From contig JAIOJX010000025.1 of NCBI GenBank assembly GCA_022376925.1, positions 95,631,608-95,695,607 of the forward strand: a stretch of 64,000 nucleotides of DNA, in the 5' to 3' direction. Below are positions 1-16,540 of this stretch, in pieces (positions within the stretch are counted from its first letter, which is position 1; the number at the start of each line of letters is the position of its first letter). The translations under genes were made by a program, and so were the position numbers. The notes beneath the pieces were generated by a model. That model worked only from the letters and a program-made list of their open reading frames with translations, did no database searches and was not told the origin of the DNA. The DNA is from Tragulus kanchil. Its lineage: Eukaryota > Chordata > Mammalia > Artiodactyla > Tragulidae.

Positions 1-1034
1 AAAATAAAGGTTTTAAAAAAAATAAAGTGAGGATAATAACATGTGCCTCATAGGTTGTTATGGGACTATGTACAGTACTATGTTCTTGGTACTTGGTCTG
101 TTTGCCACTAGGAACAATGAGGAAACAGATGTCAGAGAGGTAATTACCTAATATTTATTTTGTGCATTTGAAATGGAGCTCTCCAAGGACCAGCCTCCCT
201 CACCCCAGCATCCAGCCCTGGGCCTCGTGTAATGACAGCACTCATGAATACTTGTTGAGATGAAAAGACTTGAATAATAACAAACACAAAGGACTTTCCT
301 TTTGCTTCCAGAGACAGTACAGGCAGGGATCTATGAAAACTTCACTCCTTCTCTGCCCCCGGCTCACTGTGACCCAGACACCGGAATCCTCCACAAACAA
401 AGTTTCTTTGAGAATTACCAAGACTCACATGGTTTTCTGGAAACCAATGAAGAACACTGTGAACCGAAGAGAATCAAGGAGACTAGACATGAGGGACCAG
501 GACAAAGGGCTCAGTGGAGTCTCAGCTGTCCATGATACGGACAGAGCCATCCCCAGGGTTGGCAACCCTCTCTCTGCATATCCTGAAAATGGAGTGACAA
601 GTCTGTTCTCAATCAACCTTATTATTAATATCTCTCTTGACTCACTGAAATGCTTTGGTAGAACAGCTAAGAACAACCTTTATTGACCCCCATGTGGGTG
701 CAGCATTCACTGCCTCGCATCTCACTGCTCAGACACCACCCACACGAGCTTGGACTTTGTACCTTCAGGGCCTCAGCAGAGCTTTACTTCACTTGGTTGG
801 CATAGATTTGGCTGAACATAAACATCTGCACTAAATTATAAATTTTCTCTGATTTAAGTTGACCAAATTCAGAAAGTTGTGTAACCAGCTATGTGAGGAG
901 GTGGTGGGGAAACAGGCACTTGCATGTGCTGCCATGGGGGCACACTGACAACCTTGATGGAAAGCAGTGCACCGGATCTATCAGAGTTAGAGCCGCTCAT
1001 AGAGCTGGACCTAGCAAACCCTAAGATAAGAGTC

Positions 1035-1245
1035 AGCACCTACGGAGCATTTACATGTGCTGGGAGCTGCTTCCATCATGGCTTATATATTAATTTCTTT
1101 ATTCTTCATAAAAACCCTGGGAGGTAGGTCCTATCATCAGACCCATTTTTACAGATGAAGAAGTTCAAGCAAAAGGATTAAAATCATTTGTTCAAGGTTC
1201 TCCAGCCAGTAGGAAACCAGGCACCAGGTTCAGGGGAGAGATCAC
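1035..1245 (+). repeat. MIR SINE
   Basis: The typical MIR core and tail are seen: 'aaccctgggaggtaggt', then an 'acagatgaagaa' segment and a 'caaggttctccagccag' segment. Confidence 0.6.
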
Positions 1246-2095
1246 TTCACCACTATGCTATACGATATCCCTCTTCAGTGTTATCCATTTAGGTATTACC
1301 TATAGTGAAAAATTATAAACAACTTAAAAATCCATCATACAGGAAAAGTTACAGGTATAGTAGTTTTTCTGTTCCAGGGAAGAGTAGCAGTTGTATTTTT
1401 TTTTTTTAATGAAGTTGATATGGAAGTGTAGTGATGTGTTACAATCTCCAAGGTATAACAATTTAAGTTTAGAAAAAGCAGAGTGCAAGAGAGAATTCTA
1501 TCATCTACAGAAAAAATAATATATTCATAACGATGCCTGCACATGCACGCTATGAGAGGAGACATGAGAAGAGGTAAACAGAATAAAACAGAAAGGGCAC
1601 TGGAGGAGGGGCATGCAGTTCACTGCAGACCTTTGTACACCTTAGGAATTCTCTGCCTTGTAGGTGGGTTTTCTTTTTGAAAAGAAACTCAGTTTTTCAA
1701 CAAACTATATCTGTAAAGTCTATTAACAGTTGCCTAACAGAAAACAAAGCACTTGATGTTTAATTCTAAGACCAAATGTCCACATCGTCTTCAAGTCATT
1801 TGTTTACACATATTTCTCCCATCTAGCAGTCAGTTCAGAGGCTGGCACAGATGTATTGATGTCTTTTACAGACGACTATGGAATGAATGAATCATGAATA
1901 TGCTGAGTTGAAGCAAGTGGAATTGGTACTCATGAAGGTTCCTCCTCCTTACTTCTCTCTAGAACTGAGCTCTTGGAGGGATCATTGTCTACCCAGCAGG
2001 GTCAGGTGAGAGCTGAGTTTCATGGTGAACCAATCCAAAGTTTTCAATGTGCACTTGCATTTAAACTTCTCTAGGACTTGCTTTTTTAGCTATAG

Positions 2096-2309
2096 CAGTG
2101 GTTCTCAATTGTATGATCAGGCCCCAAGAAAACATCTGGCTATGTCTGGAGAAATTTTTGGTTGAGACATTTTGATTGTGGAGGGAGTGCTTCTGGCATT
2201 TGGTGGGTAGAGGCTAAAGATGACACTAAACACCCTACAATGCACAGGATAGCCCCAAAACAAAAAATCACCCAGTCCAAAAGTCAGGTGCCAAGGATAA
2301 GAGACCCTG
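2096..2309 (+). mobile_element. MER5A-like hAT-Charlie DNA transposon
   Basis: It starts 'cagtggttctcaa' and ends 'gagaccctg' (terminal inverted repeats), with internal 'tgtctggagaaatttttggt', 'gggtagaggctaaagatg' and 'cctacaatgcacaggatagc', all characteristic of MER5A. It is non-autonomous with no coding capacity. Confidence 0.85.
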
Positions 2310-2366
2310 AGCTGCAGTGAAAGCTCTGGTCCTTGTATATCAGTCCTGGAACATATAGAATTTCTC

Positions 2367-2367
2367 T

Positions 2368-2401
<34 letters not shown>
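2367..2401 (+). repeat. (TG)n microsatellite
   Basis: A TG run with one TA interruption. It recurs at 3,460-3,494 through D1 with the same apparent length. Confidence 0.9.
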
Positions 2402-3188
2402 TCCCTCCTGAAAATACAGCCTGCTGTGTAATCCTCTGCAGCTTTACTATTATTTATTCTCCATCGTATCAACCTTCTTTTCAATTGAATCTCATCACTC
2501 AAAATCCCAGCCAACTCTGTTCCATTTCCCTACCATAGTCACTTTGAGGATCTGAGAAATTCTCCAATATCTGAGGAAGAATCTTCCTGGGAAATCCCAC
2601 AGGGTACTGGTAGAAAGTTCAGTTGTCCCTGGGGCCAGAAGTTCTCATTGAATGCTGTCTCACAAAACTGCTTCTTGAGAAACTCAGGAGAAAGAAAAGA
2701 CCTGCATGTTCTGCAAGCAGACACCTTTAGAAAGGATGGGATGACCTCAGATTAGGAAGGGCCAGCCCTGTTACAAAGGTACTGTGTTCCTTTATTTCTC
2801 CCCCAGGCTTATGCAGGGGCAACAGGGGCTGCTCAAGAATTTTCCCCAAGTCTGGTGTCAGAGGAGAAATGCAGGGAGTCCTGCCCATTCTCCTTAATCC
2901 CAAGACACAGCTATAGCCTATCTTATCTGGAAGGCATCCTAGGCACATGTTGACACTCTTACAGGAATAATAGGGATCAGAGCCACCGACCTACTTCCAT
3001 TCTGTCTCAACTGCTTATCTTCCTATGACTATGAGCAAGACCTACTTCTCTCTAGAACTGAGCTCTTGGAGGGATCATTGTCTACCCAGCAGGGTCAGGT
3101 GAGAGCTGAGTTTCATGGTGAACCAATCCAAAGTTTTCAATGTGCACTTGCATTTAAACTTCTCTAGGACTTGCTTTTTTAGCTATAG

Positions 3189-3402
3189 CAGTGGTTCTCA
3201 ATTGTATGATCAGGCCCCAAGAAAACATCTGGCTATGTCTGGAGAAATTTTTGGTTGAGACATTTTGATTGTGGAGGGAGTGCTTCTGGCATTTGGTGGG
3301 TAGAGGCTAAAGATGACACTAAACACCCTACAATGCACAGGATAGCCCCAAAACAAAAAATCACCCAGTCCAAAAGTCAGGTGCCAAGGATAAGAGACCC
3401 TG
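3189..3402 (+). mobile_element. MER5A-like element, D1 duplicate
   Basis: Block copy of the element at 2,096-2,309, shifted by 1,093. It is not an independent insertion. Confidence 0.85.
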
Positions 3403-3460
3403 AGCTGCAGTGAAAGCTCTGGTCCTTGTATATCAGTCCTGGAACATATAGAATTTCTCT

Positions 3461-3494
<34 letters not shown>

Positions 3495-4424
3495 TCCCTC
3501 CTGAAAATACAGCCTGCTGTGTAATCCTCTGCAGCTTTACTATTATTTATTCTCCATCGTATCAACCTTCTTTTCAATTGAATCTCATCACTCAAAATCC
3601 CAGCCAACTCTGTTCCATTTCCCTACCATAGTCACTTTGAGGATCTGAGAAATTCTCCAATATCTGAGGAAGAATCTTCCTGGGAAATCCCACAGGGTAC
3701 TGGTAGAAAGTTCAGTTGTCCCTGGGGCCAGAAGTTCTCATTGAATGCTGTCTCACAAAACTGCTTCTTGAGAAACTCAGGAGAAAGAAAAGACCTGCAT
3801 GTTCTGCAAGCAGACACCTTTAGAAAGGATGGGATGACCTCAGATTAGGAAGGGCCAGCCCTGTTACAAAGGTACTGTGTTCCTTTATTTCTCCCCCAGG
3901 CTTATGCAGGGGCAACAGGGGCTGCTCAAGAATTTTCCCCAAGTCTGGTGTCAGAGGAGAAATGCAGGGAGTCCTGCCCATTCTCCTTAATCCCAAGACA
4001 CAGCTATAGCCTATCTTATCTGGAAGGCATCCTAGGCACATGTTGACACTCTTACAGGAATAATAGGGATCAGAGCCACCGACCTACTTCCATTCTGTCT
4101 CAACTGCTTATCTGCCTATGACTATGAGCAAGTCACCTAACTTCTCTGTCCTTCACTTTCCTCTTCAGTAAATTGGTTGCATTACAGGGTTACACAAACT
4201 CTAATGAGCTCATGCATGGTTGTAGTGCTATGTAACTGACCAAAACTGTATGCAAATCCATAGCCACTAGATTTTTTTTTTTTTTTAATAATCAACTCTT
4301 TATTTTCTGATCTAATTGAAATGAACTGCTAAGGTTATAATTAGAAAAGAACAGATAATGTAGATAAGGCCTTTTTTTGTGCCAGCACAGTGTTTGAGAA
4401 GAAGGTTCTAGGAATAGCAAGAAG

Positions 4425-4790
4425 AGGAGTGATGCAATGTAATACTACTCAGCCATAAAAAGAAATGCATTTGAATCACCCCCAATAAGGCGGATGAATC
4501 CAGAACCCACCTTACAGAGTGAGGTATGTCAGAGACAGATGTTGTCTACTGACACGTGTATGGAATCTAGAAAGATGGTCCTGATAAATGAATATGCAGA
4601 GCAGCAGTGGAGAGGCAAACATGGAGAACAGTCTTACAGACATTGGTGTGAGGGAGGCGAATATGCTGTGGGACTAGGGGATCTCAAACAGGGCTCTGTG
4701 GCAACCTGGAGGGGTGGGATGAGGAAGAGGGTGGAGGGAGGTTCGGGAAGGGAGTGACATATGTATACCTATGGCGGATTTGGCTTGATG
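4425..4790 (+). mobile_element. Ruminant L1 3' end
   Basis: The end of ORF2 is seen as 'tactactcagccataaaaag', then the G-rich 3'UTR and 'acatatgtatacctatggc' followed by 'ttgatgt', as in bovine L1. It is 5'-truncated and its open frame is not a gene. Confidence 0.75.
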
Positions 4791-5147
4791 TGAGCCACTA
4801 GATTTTTGATTCGTTTCTATGCTGGTGAACATGTGGTTAAGTTTAAGTATGGGCTATCCCAGTGGGGATGTTTGCAAAACCTAGGCCCAAGCCCTGGAGG
4901 ACTGGAATCAACAGAGAGAATCTTAGTTTCTGAAGACATGCAGGCACAGGGCAATGGGTAGGTTAGATGCATGAGGACAAAGCAGTGAGATTCAGACTCA
5001 CCTACACAGTGTTTTCCCACCTGGAGTCTGAAGCGGACTGAAAATTTGAGGCAGCAATAAAATACAGAAAATTTTGGCAGTGGATTTTTGATGGTGCCAG
5101 CTCTAAAGATTAAGAGGGAAGCTGAAATGGGAAACGAGGGTCCTTCA

Positions 5148-5228
5148 CTAATCTGGGAACATACATATCTGTAAACAACAAAACTCTGTAAAAGTTAAAA
5201 GTAAAATAAAAATTAAAAAAAAAAAAAA
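5148..5228 (+). mobile_element. Very short retro-insert with perfect target-site duplication
   Basis: An ~81-bp body ends in an A-rich tail (aaaattaaaaaaaaaaaaa). It is flanked by the 12-bp repeat gagggtccttca at 5,136-5,147 and 5,229-5,240. This is the signature of L1-mediated insertion; the body is probably an extreme 5'-truncated L1 3' end. Confidence 0.7.
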
Positions 5229-5339
5229 GAGGGTCCTTCAGGCCAGGGTACTCAAACATGAATTTCACAGGAATTATGTTTCTGACATTAAGCAACGAAT
5301 GTTAAGTGAGTGCCTATATTTTAGCTTAAACTTTAGCGC

Positions 5340-5775
5340 CCCTAAGAAGAGATATTGAAGTAATCATTTCCAGCACCTAGGGAGTTTATTTGGAAACTGG
5401 GTTTTTGTGGATATATATTAGTTAAAATGAGGTCGTATTGAATTAAGGGTGAGCCCTAAATCCAATGACTGGTGTCCCTATAGGAAGGTCACGTGAGGAC
5501 CAAGAAACACACGGTGACGGAGGTCGTGTGATGACAGAGGCAGACACTGGAAGGAGGCAGCGACAAGACCAGGAACGTCACGGAGAGCCACTGACCACCA
5601 GAAGCTGGAGAGGGGCAGGGAACAGACTACCCACAGCCACCTGAAGGAGCCAGCCCTGTGACACTTTGATTTTGGACAGTCAGTCTTCAAAACTGTGAGA
5701 CAACACATTTCTGTGATTGAAGCCGCAAGGGTGTAGCAATTCATTTCGGCAGCCCTGGAAAAGAACACAGCCTAG
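5340..5775 (+). mobile_element. Old LTR (MaLR/MLT1-like), family uncertain
   Basis: The sequence 'ttagttaaaatgaggtcg', 'ccaatgactggtgtccct', 'ttttggacagtcagtcttca', 'aactgtgagacaa' and 'cagccctggaaaagaac' follows the order of an old mammalian LTR ending in 'ggcagccctagcaaac'. I am unsure of the exact family. Confidence 0.55.
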
Positions 5776-5885
5776 CACGAGCCTGTCAGAGATACAAATA
5801 GGAACTAGATTCTGTCTTGAAGCACCATCCCTTAAAAAAGGGCAGCATTATACTGGGAGGGCTAGTGTTAAGAGTAACAGGTATC

Positions 5886-6221
5886 GGGCTTCCCCTGGTG
5901 GTCCAGTGAGTAAGGACACCACCTTGCAGTGCAAGGGGCACCGGTTCGATCCCTGGCCTGGGAAGATCCCACGTGCCACGGAGCGGCTGGGCCGATGTGT
6001 CCAATCACCAAGCTGGAACTCTGGAGCGCCTGCGCCCAGAGCCAGCGCTCTGCAACGACAGACGCCACTGCAATGGGAGGCCCACAGGAGCCGAAGAACA
6101 AAGATGGATGAAAATGGACAAATGAAAGACCAATAGAAGTGGCTCTCCTGCTCCCCTCCCTCCCCACCCCACCCCCACCAAAATAAATAAATAAATAAAT
6201 CTTTAAAAAAAGAAAAAAAAA
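5886..6221 (+). mobile_element. tRNA-Glu-derived SINE (CHR/SINE2 type)
   Basis: The head 'gggcttcccctggtggtcca' and the B box 'ggttcgatccc' are tRNA-derived. The tail is (AAAT)n and poly-A. A 16-bp target-site duplication, aagagtaacaggtatc, flanks it at 5,870-5,885 and 6,222-6,237. Confidence 0.9.
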
Positions 6222-6594
6222 AAGAGTAACAGGTATCATAGACATGGATGTGGATGCGGAGGAATGTGGCAAAGGGTGTATCAGGATTACTGTTAAGCTT
6301 CATGCTAGGCAGAACCAAAGACCCCACTCTAGCCCAGTACCCCTTTATCTGCCATCCAGGTTGCTCTCAGAGTGGGAAAGAAGATTTATCTGACAAGCCT
6401 TGTTCTTTTTCAAACCATGCGGATAATTACTCAGAACTCTATTTTCTTCGTGGTTTTTGCAAATTGATTTTGTAATGATTTCTTTTTCCCAGGCAGTTTG
6501 GCAGCTCTGAGAGGGGAAATAAAAGGGCCCATTAATGCCAGCATGTGTCACTGGGGACACCAAAGTGCTGAAAAGGAGAAGAAAAATATCCTTA

Positions 6595-9782
<3,188 letters not shown>

Positions 9783-9906
9783 CTAAATGATACATAGAAG
9801 AGTTAAGTACACAAGTCATAAAATCACGCACAGGACTCACCCTGCCTTATTCCCAAAGGGGTGTAAAGAAAATCACAAGAGTCATAAACTACTATAAGAA
9901 AACATA

Positions 9907-10265
9907 GGGCTTCCCCTGGTGGTCCAGTGGGTAAGGACACCGCCTTGCAGTGCAAGGGGCGCTGCTTCGATCCCTGGCCTGGGAAGATCACACGTGCCGC
10001 GGAGTGGCTGGACCGATGGGTCCAATTACCGAGCCGGAGCTCTGGAGCGCATGCGCCCAGAGCCGAAACTCTGCAGCGACAGATGCCACTGTGATGGGAG
10101 GCCCACAGGAGCCAAAGAACAAAGATGGATGAAAATAGAGAAATGAAAGACCAATATAAGTGGCCTGCCCATCCCCCTCCCTCCCACCCCACCCCTCCCC
10201 ACCCCACCCCACAAAAGATAAATAAATAAAAAAATTAAAAAAAAATTGAATAAAAAAATAAAAAT
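9907..10265 (+). mobile_element. tRNA-Glu-derived SINE (CHR/SINE2 type)
   Basis: It has the same family head 'gggcttcccctggtggtcca', the B box altered to 'cttcgatccc', a C-rich segment near 10,170-10,210, and a long A-rich tail. A possible short target repeat 'aaaacata' is present on both sides. Confidence 0.88.
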
Positions 10266-10957
10266 AAAACATAAATTAGAAGTACATAGACAAAAACAAT
10301 AAAAAAAAGAAATACATGAGAATGTTCAAAGAAAACAGGTACTAACTGCATATCACAAAGTCTAATGTATTTGGGGGAAGGGCAAGGTAAAAGCCTCTGG
10401 CTTTGTCTTGTAGTGTCAAGTGAGAAAAGAGAATGCTCATTACTGACACAGTTCTCACAGTTCCATAAATTAAAAAGCCATCTATGTCTTCAGATGCAAG
10501 GAAATGTCAAAAGCAGAATGAAATTTCTGTTTTGGTCTTCTCAATGGCATCCTTACTTCAGTCAAATAGAGGGAGTAACAGAGCTACTTCCTCTACAGTC
10601 CCTCGTCACAGCCTCACAGTCTCAGTGCAAAACACATCCAGAATAAAGAACATTCTGGAGCCCATGTGAGCAGTTCAGCTGCATTTTAGCTGTGTGACCT
10701 TGAGCACATTTCCTAACCTCTCTGTGACTCAAAGCATTACTTATTAATACAAGCTTAGCATAGTTTCTCGGTACATATTAATAGTAAGAGAGCAATGAAT
10801 GATAGGTAGTACAATTCTTACAGATGCCTACCCTTTGTGATCTAGCTTAATATCTGGGGAAATTCTGCAGTGTATACAGCAGTGGATGAAATATTTTTTT
10901 CCTCTTAGTTGAACTTTAAGTAGATATTATGTCATTTATTCATTCACCAAATATTTA

Positions 10958-13118
10958 TTGAGACCTACCATGTGCTTGGCATGTTCCTGAAGCTGGGAAT
11001 AGAAACAGACACTATGCCTACCACCAGGAGCTCACATTTGTGTGGAAAAGGCAAGCAGCAAAGTCAACAGCTATAATGCAGTTGATGTCATGTTGGATGG
11101 TAACAAATGATTACAGACCTTTATGCTCTAATTGTGAGACGGACATATTAACACCTTACATCTACTGAGTGTGCACCATTTTCTGGGTGCCTTTCACAGA
11201 TCATCTTGTTGATCCTTATGAAAACCCTATGAGCTAGCATTGTTAAAGTTTATTATACAAATGAAGAAATGAAACTTGCAGAGATTAAATGACTTTGTCT
11301 TTTAAGGTCCAAGGTCATGCAGCCAGTATGTGGGAGAGTCAAGATTTGAACTCAGGAAAGGATGATCGTTTGGCTGTGCTTCTTTCCTGCCTATGTGGGT
11401 CTGGTTACACATGAACATTTTTCAACAGTAAATACTATAGTGCTACATCGTCTGTGGATGGTTGAACCCCTGGATATGGAGGAAATGGAGACACGAAAAG
11501 CCTATTATAAATTATATTTGAAAAAAAATTAATAAATTATACTTGGATTAACTCTCACATTGTTCAAAGATCAACTACAGAATGAATGGACCTTATGGCT
11601 GATTGAACATGAAGGATGAGAGAGAAGTCATGGACTTCTAGCCTTCTGACTCTTGGATTTCTAACCTGGGCATCTAAAAAGATGCTGCTACTCATCATCT
11701 ACATGACACCTTTATACTTCCCATGGGACCAACCCCAGGCCAGGCCAGTGGCCTTGGGTGGTGCTTAGCATTGTCCTTGGGGTCAGTCATTTAAAAGAGA
11801 AGAAAAGAGGGTTGTGATTAGATTGTAAGGGTCACACAACATGAGCACTTAGCCCATATAGAGTGCCTTCAGTAAGCCCATCAACTCCTTTTGCATGGCT
11901 TGTTGTTTCGAAGAGTTCATTTTCTAGGCAATACATAAATTACCTTTTTGTTTAAAACAAGTTTAGATAACTTAAACAACTGTCAGAAATAAGGCCATCC
12001 CCTCAGCAAAAATTATAATTTTTAAAATTATTTGAGACCTACCATGTGCTTTGGTCATGTTCCTGAAAAGTTTTTTGGGAAAAAAAGAAACGGGGACAAC
12101 TAATGCCTACCACCAGGAGCTCACATTTGTGTGGAAAAGGCAAGCAGCAAAGTCAACAGCTATAATGCAGTTGATGTCATGTTGGATGGTAACAAATGAT
12201 TACAGACCTTTATGCTCTAATTGTGAGACGGACATATTAACACCTTACATCTACTGAGTGTGCACCATTTTCTGGGTGCCTTTCACAGATCATCTTGTTG
12301 ATCCTTATGAAAACCCTATGAGCTAGCATTGTTAAAGTTTATTATACAAATGAAGAAATGAAACTTGCAGAGATTAAATGACTTTGTCTTTTAAGGTCCA
12401 AGGTCATGCAGCCAGTATGTGGGAGAGTCAAGATTTGAACTCAGGAAAGGATGATCGTTTGGCTGTGCTTCTTTCCTGCCTATGTGGGTCTGGTTACACA
12501 TGAACATTTTTCAACAGTAAATACTATAGTGCTACATCGTCTGTGGATGGTTGAACCCCTGGATATGGAGGAAATGGAGACACGAAAAGCCTATTATAAA
12601 TTATATTTGAAAAAAAATTAATAAATTATACTTGGATTAACTCTCACATTGTTCAAAGATCAACTACAGAATGAATGGACCTTATGGCTGATTGAACATG
12701 AAGGATGAGAGAGAAGTCATGGACTTCTAGCCTTCTGACTCTTGGATTTCTAACCTGGGCATCTAAAAAGATGCTGCTACTCATCATCTACATGACACCT
12801 TTATACTTCCCATGGGACCAACCCCAGGCCAGGCCAGTGGCCTTGGGTGGTGCTTAGCATTGTCCTTGGGGTCAGTCATTTAAAAGAGAAGAAAAGAGGG
12901 TTGTGATTAGATTGTAAGGGTCACACAACATGAGCACTTAGCCCATATAGAGTGCCTTCAGTAAGCCCATCAACTCCTTTTGCATGGCTTGTTGTTTCGA
13001 AGAGTTCATTTTCTAGGCAATACATAAATTACCTTTTTGTTTAAAACAAGTTTAGATAACTTAAACAACTGTCAGAAATAAGGCCATCCCCTCAGCAAAA
13101 ATTATAATTTTTTAAAAT
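10958..13118 (+). repeat. Tandem direct duplication D3 (unit about 1,080 bp)
   Basis: Copy 1 is 10,958-12,031 and copy 2 is 12,032-13,118. The first ~80 bases of copy 2 are a noisy version of copy 1 with about 15 inserted bases, mostly homopolymer stretches. After that the copies agree at a shift of 1,089. Confidence 0.95.
11165..11360 (+). repeat. MIR SINE
   Basis: The sequence 'ctactgagtgtgcaccattt', 'aaaccctatgagctagcat' and 'ggtcatgcagccagtatgtg' followed by 'gatttgaactcagg' is MIR. It is repeated at about 12,253-12,450 through D3. Confidence 0.75.
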
Positions 13119-14010
13119 ACTTCATTATTTAGCCCTTCATTCACAGAATCTTTTATTGAACAAAAGTTTTGTTTAACATACTTAGACACATGCTAACTTT
13201 GCTAAGGCATGTTTGCTGTAACACAGTAAAACCCCCTGAGAGAAAGATTCTTAGCAGAAAGCAGTAGTTATTTCTGATTTTACACAGCCTAATTTCCTGG
13301 GGTACACACAATCCATCATAGCTTCAGCTGTTGCCTTGACAAATGGACCTAAAGGGAAAAAATTTCTCCATAGATGGAAATAATTGATTTCTGCAGTAAT
13401 CTCTGACATTAGCAAACCACATTTTAGGTGCTTGATAGTGTGGTTTATTGTCAGAAAACAAAGAATTCTAGGTCACATGGAGAACACAGATTAAAAAGAA
13501 GCGTGACCATGTTTAGCTCATTCCAAAGTGACCTTCAGGATTTCAACATGAAGCATTAACACTCTCTTCCTAACTCAGCTACAAAGACAATAACAAGGAG
13601 ACAGTTACTTTCAAACATAAATCATTGCATCCCACCCAGGAAGAAGACTCTATGGGGTATTAATTCAAAAGATTCACCGAATACTTTCATAAGCTGCATT
13701 CTCAGTTAGCCCTTATAATACTCATGGAAAAGGCTTTATTGCATTCATTTCACACAGAGCAAATACAATGGCTGGTAAGAGGCAAGAGCAGAACTCCCAC
13801 TCTTTCTGCTTTCTTGTCTAGATTGTCCACAGTTACTAGAAATTTAAGAAAAGACACAATAAGGAGCCACTGTGATGGGAACAAGAAATATGCAACCACA
13901 GGAAATCAACCGAGATTTCTGTTGGCATTTTAAAGGAAAACATGTTAAGTTTTTTCAAGAGAAAAATTACTATTTGGTATGTATTTATAGTAAAGTTTAT
14001 GGTGCAGCTG

Positions 14011-16325
14011 AAAAAATAAACCAGTAGAAACCCTGAAATCTCACCCAGAAGCAGGAAGGAGAAGAGATAATGATCTTAAGATTTCCAAACTGTATAGAAA
14101 CTATAATCCACAGCACAACATTGCAATAAACTATATACTGCAATTAAAAAATATGAATACAACAGAAACTCTAACCACAGATTTAAGATTCCAATGAACC
14201 TCAAACAGAAAAACACAAACATATATTATAATCACATTGTAGAAACCAATGACAAAGAAAAAAATCATTAATAGTCAGATAACAAAAGACATACTATGCA
14301 CTGGGGAGAACAGGTAAGAGTGGCTACCAACTTTTCATTTGACAAAAATACAAATCAAAACAGAAAAGTTGAACAGCATCTTTAAAATGCTGAAGAAACT
14401 TTTAACCTAGAATTCTATATCCAGCAAAATAACCTCAAACAATGAAGGTGAAATAACGACATTTTCAAGCATATAAACACTGAGAGAATTTGCCATGAGC
14501 AGACTGACACTATAAGAAACGTAAAAGGAAGTTCTTCAGGCCAGAATAAAATGATACCAGACGAGGTACTTGAACATGCCAAATGCATGAAGAGGGTAGG
14601 AATGGTAAATTAGAAAACATAAAAGACTTTGGCTTTCTCATTTTTTCTCTAAAGATAGAGAAAAAGATAGTTATCTAAAAGATATCTATCTATTTAAGGA
14701 AATAGGAAAGCAATGTAGTGTTGAATTTCTAACACGTGTAAAACATATGACAACAATTGTACAAACGCTAGGATGGGATAAATAAAAAATCTGTTGTTGT
14801 AAAGTTCGTACAGGACATGTATTACTTCACAGTATGAACCTTACAACAACACATTATATATGAAGTAATACACTATTATTCAATGGCAGGCAATGGTAAA
14901 AATGCATGTTACAAATCTGATAGCAATAGCAACCACTAGCATACCACCCCCTCCCCAAAAGAAGTATATCTAACAGGTCATTAATGGAGGTAAAAAAGGG
15001 AATACCAAAACATATATATTCAATTAATCAAAAATAAAATCTGCAGTGCAGGAGACCCTGGTTCAATCCCTAGGTTGGGAAGATCCCCTATAGGAAGGAA
15101 TGGCTACCCACTGCAGTATGCTTTCCTGGAGAAGTCCATGGGGTCACAAAGAGTCAGACACAACTAAAAAATAAACCAGTAGAAACCCTGAAATCTCACC
15201 CAGAAGCAGGAAGGAGAAGAGATAATGATCTTAAGATTTCCAAACTGTATAGAAACTATAATCCACAGCACAACATTGCAATAAACTATATACTGCAATT
15301 AAAAAATATGAATACAACAGAAACTCTAACCACAGATTTAAGATTCCAATGAACCTCAAACAGAAAAACACAAACATATATTATAATCACATTGTAGAAA
15401 CCAATGACAAAGAAAAAAATCATTAATAGTCAGATAACAAAAGACATACTATGCACTGGGGAGAACAGGTAAGAGTGGCTACCAACTTTTCATTTGACAA
15501 AAATACAAATCAAAACAGAAAAGTTGAACAGCATCTTTAAAATGCTGAAGAAACTTTTAACCTAGAATTCTATATCCAGCAAAATAACCTCAAACAATGA
15601 AGGTGAAATAACGACATTTTCAAGCATATAAACACTGAGAGAATTTGCCATGAGCAGACTGACACTATAAGAAACGTAAAAGGAAGTTCTTCAGGCCAGA
15701 ATAAAATGATACCAGACGAGGTACTTGAACATGCCAAATGCATGAAGAGGGTAGGAATGGTAAATTAGAAAACATAAAAGACTTTGGCTTTCTCATTTTT
15801 TTTTCTCTAAAAGATAGAGAAAAAGATAGTTATCTAAAAGATATCTATCTATTTAAGGAAATAGGAAAGCAATGTAGTGTTGAATTTCTAACACGTGTAA
15901 AACATATGACAACAATTGTACAAACGCTAGGATGGGATAAATAAAAAATCTGTTGTTGTAAAGTTCGTACAGGACATGTATTACTTCACAGTATGAACCT
16001 TACAACAACACATTATATATGAAGTAATACACTATTATTCAATGGCAGGCAATGGTAAAAATGCATGTTACAAATCTGATAGCAATAGCAACCACTAGCA
16101 TACCACCCCCTCCCCAAAAGAAGTATATCTAACAGGTCATTAATGGAGGTAAAAAAGGGAATACCAAAACATATATATTCAATTAATCAAAAATAAAATC
16201 TGCAGTGCAGGAGACCCTGGTTCAATCCCTAGGTTGGGAAGATCCCCTATAGGAAGGAATGGCTACCCACTGCAGTATGCTTTCCTGGAGAAGTCCATGG
16301 GGTCACAAAGAGTCAGACACAACTA
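14011..16325 (+). repeat. Tandem direct duplication D4 (unit 1,155-1,159 bp)
   Basis: Copy 1 is 14,011-15,165 and copy 2 is 15,166-16,325, lying inside an old L1 and ending in a Bov-tA SINE. The junction cuts the SINE: copy 1 stops at 'cacaact' while copy 2 continues to its natural 3' end. Differences are homopolymer lengths (T run and A run, +4 bases in copy 2). Confidence 0.95.
15041..15165 (+). mobile_element. Bov-tA SINE, truncated at the D4 junction
   Basis: It reads 'ctgcagtgcaggagaccctg' through 'gtcacaaagagtcagacaca' and stops at the block junction. The copy at 16,200-16,348 continues to the natural 3' end ('aactaagtgactttcatttt'). Confidence 0.85.
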
Positions 16326-16348
16326 AGTGACTTTCATTTTCACTTTTC
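16200..16348 (+). mobile_element. Bov-tA SINE
   Basis: Duplicate of the element at 15,041 with the complete 3' end. The tRNA head is partial. Confidence 0.85.
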
Positions 16349-16540
16349 TAACAGAAAAAGAGGCAAAAAGAATGCGACAAATAGAAAAAACAGAAATATG
16401 GCAGACGTAATGATAATTACATGTAAATGGTCTAAATGACCCTCAAAAGTCAGACTGCCAAGCTGAATAAAAGACCCAGCTGTACTACAAAAGTACTTTG
16501 AAAAGAAAGACACAGGTAAGTTAAAAGCAAAGGAAGGGAT

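Larger units (their letters stand above)
1950..4132 (+). repeat. Tandem direct duplication D1 (unit 1,093 bp)
   Basis: Copy 1 is 1,950-3,042 and copy 2 is 3,043-4,132. All landmarks (MER5A, TG repeat, open frames) recur with a shift of 1,093. The last bases differ (cttatcttcc versus cttatctgcc). Sequence right of copy 2 continues naturally from copy 1's end, as expected for an unmerged contig overlap. Confidence 0.96.

Noticed and set aside
2367..3494. Two TG microsatellites suggesting unequal crossing-over as the cause of D1
   Set aside because: The TG runs lie inside the block and not at its ends, and other pairs have no such repeats.
4494..4757. An 87-residue frame at the L1 3' end
   Set aside because: It lies in the 3'UTR and ORF2 end of a truncated ruminant L1.
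5848..6327. Open frames of 60-160 residues over the SINEs (also near 9,824, 17,106, 42,061 and 43,165)
   Set aside because: All are frames through tRNA-Glu-derived SINEs; the same peptides recur at each SINE, in both strands.
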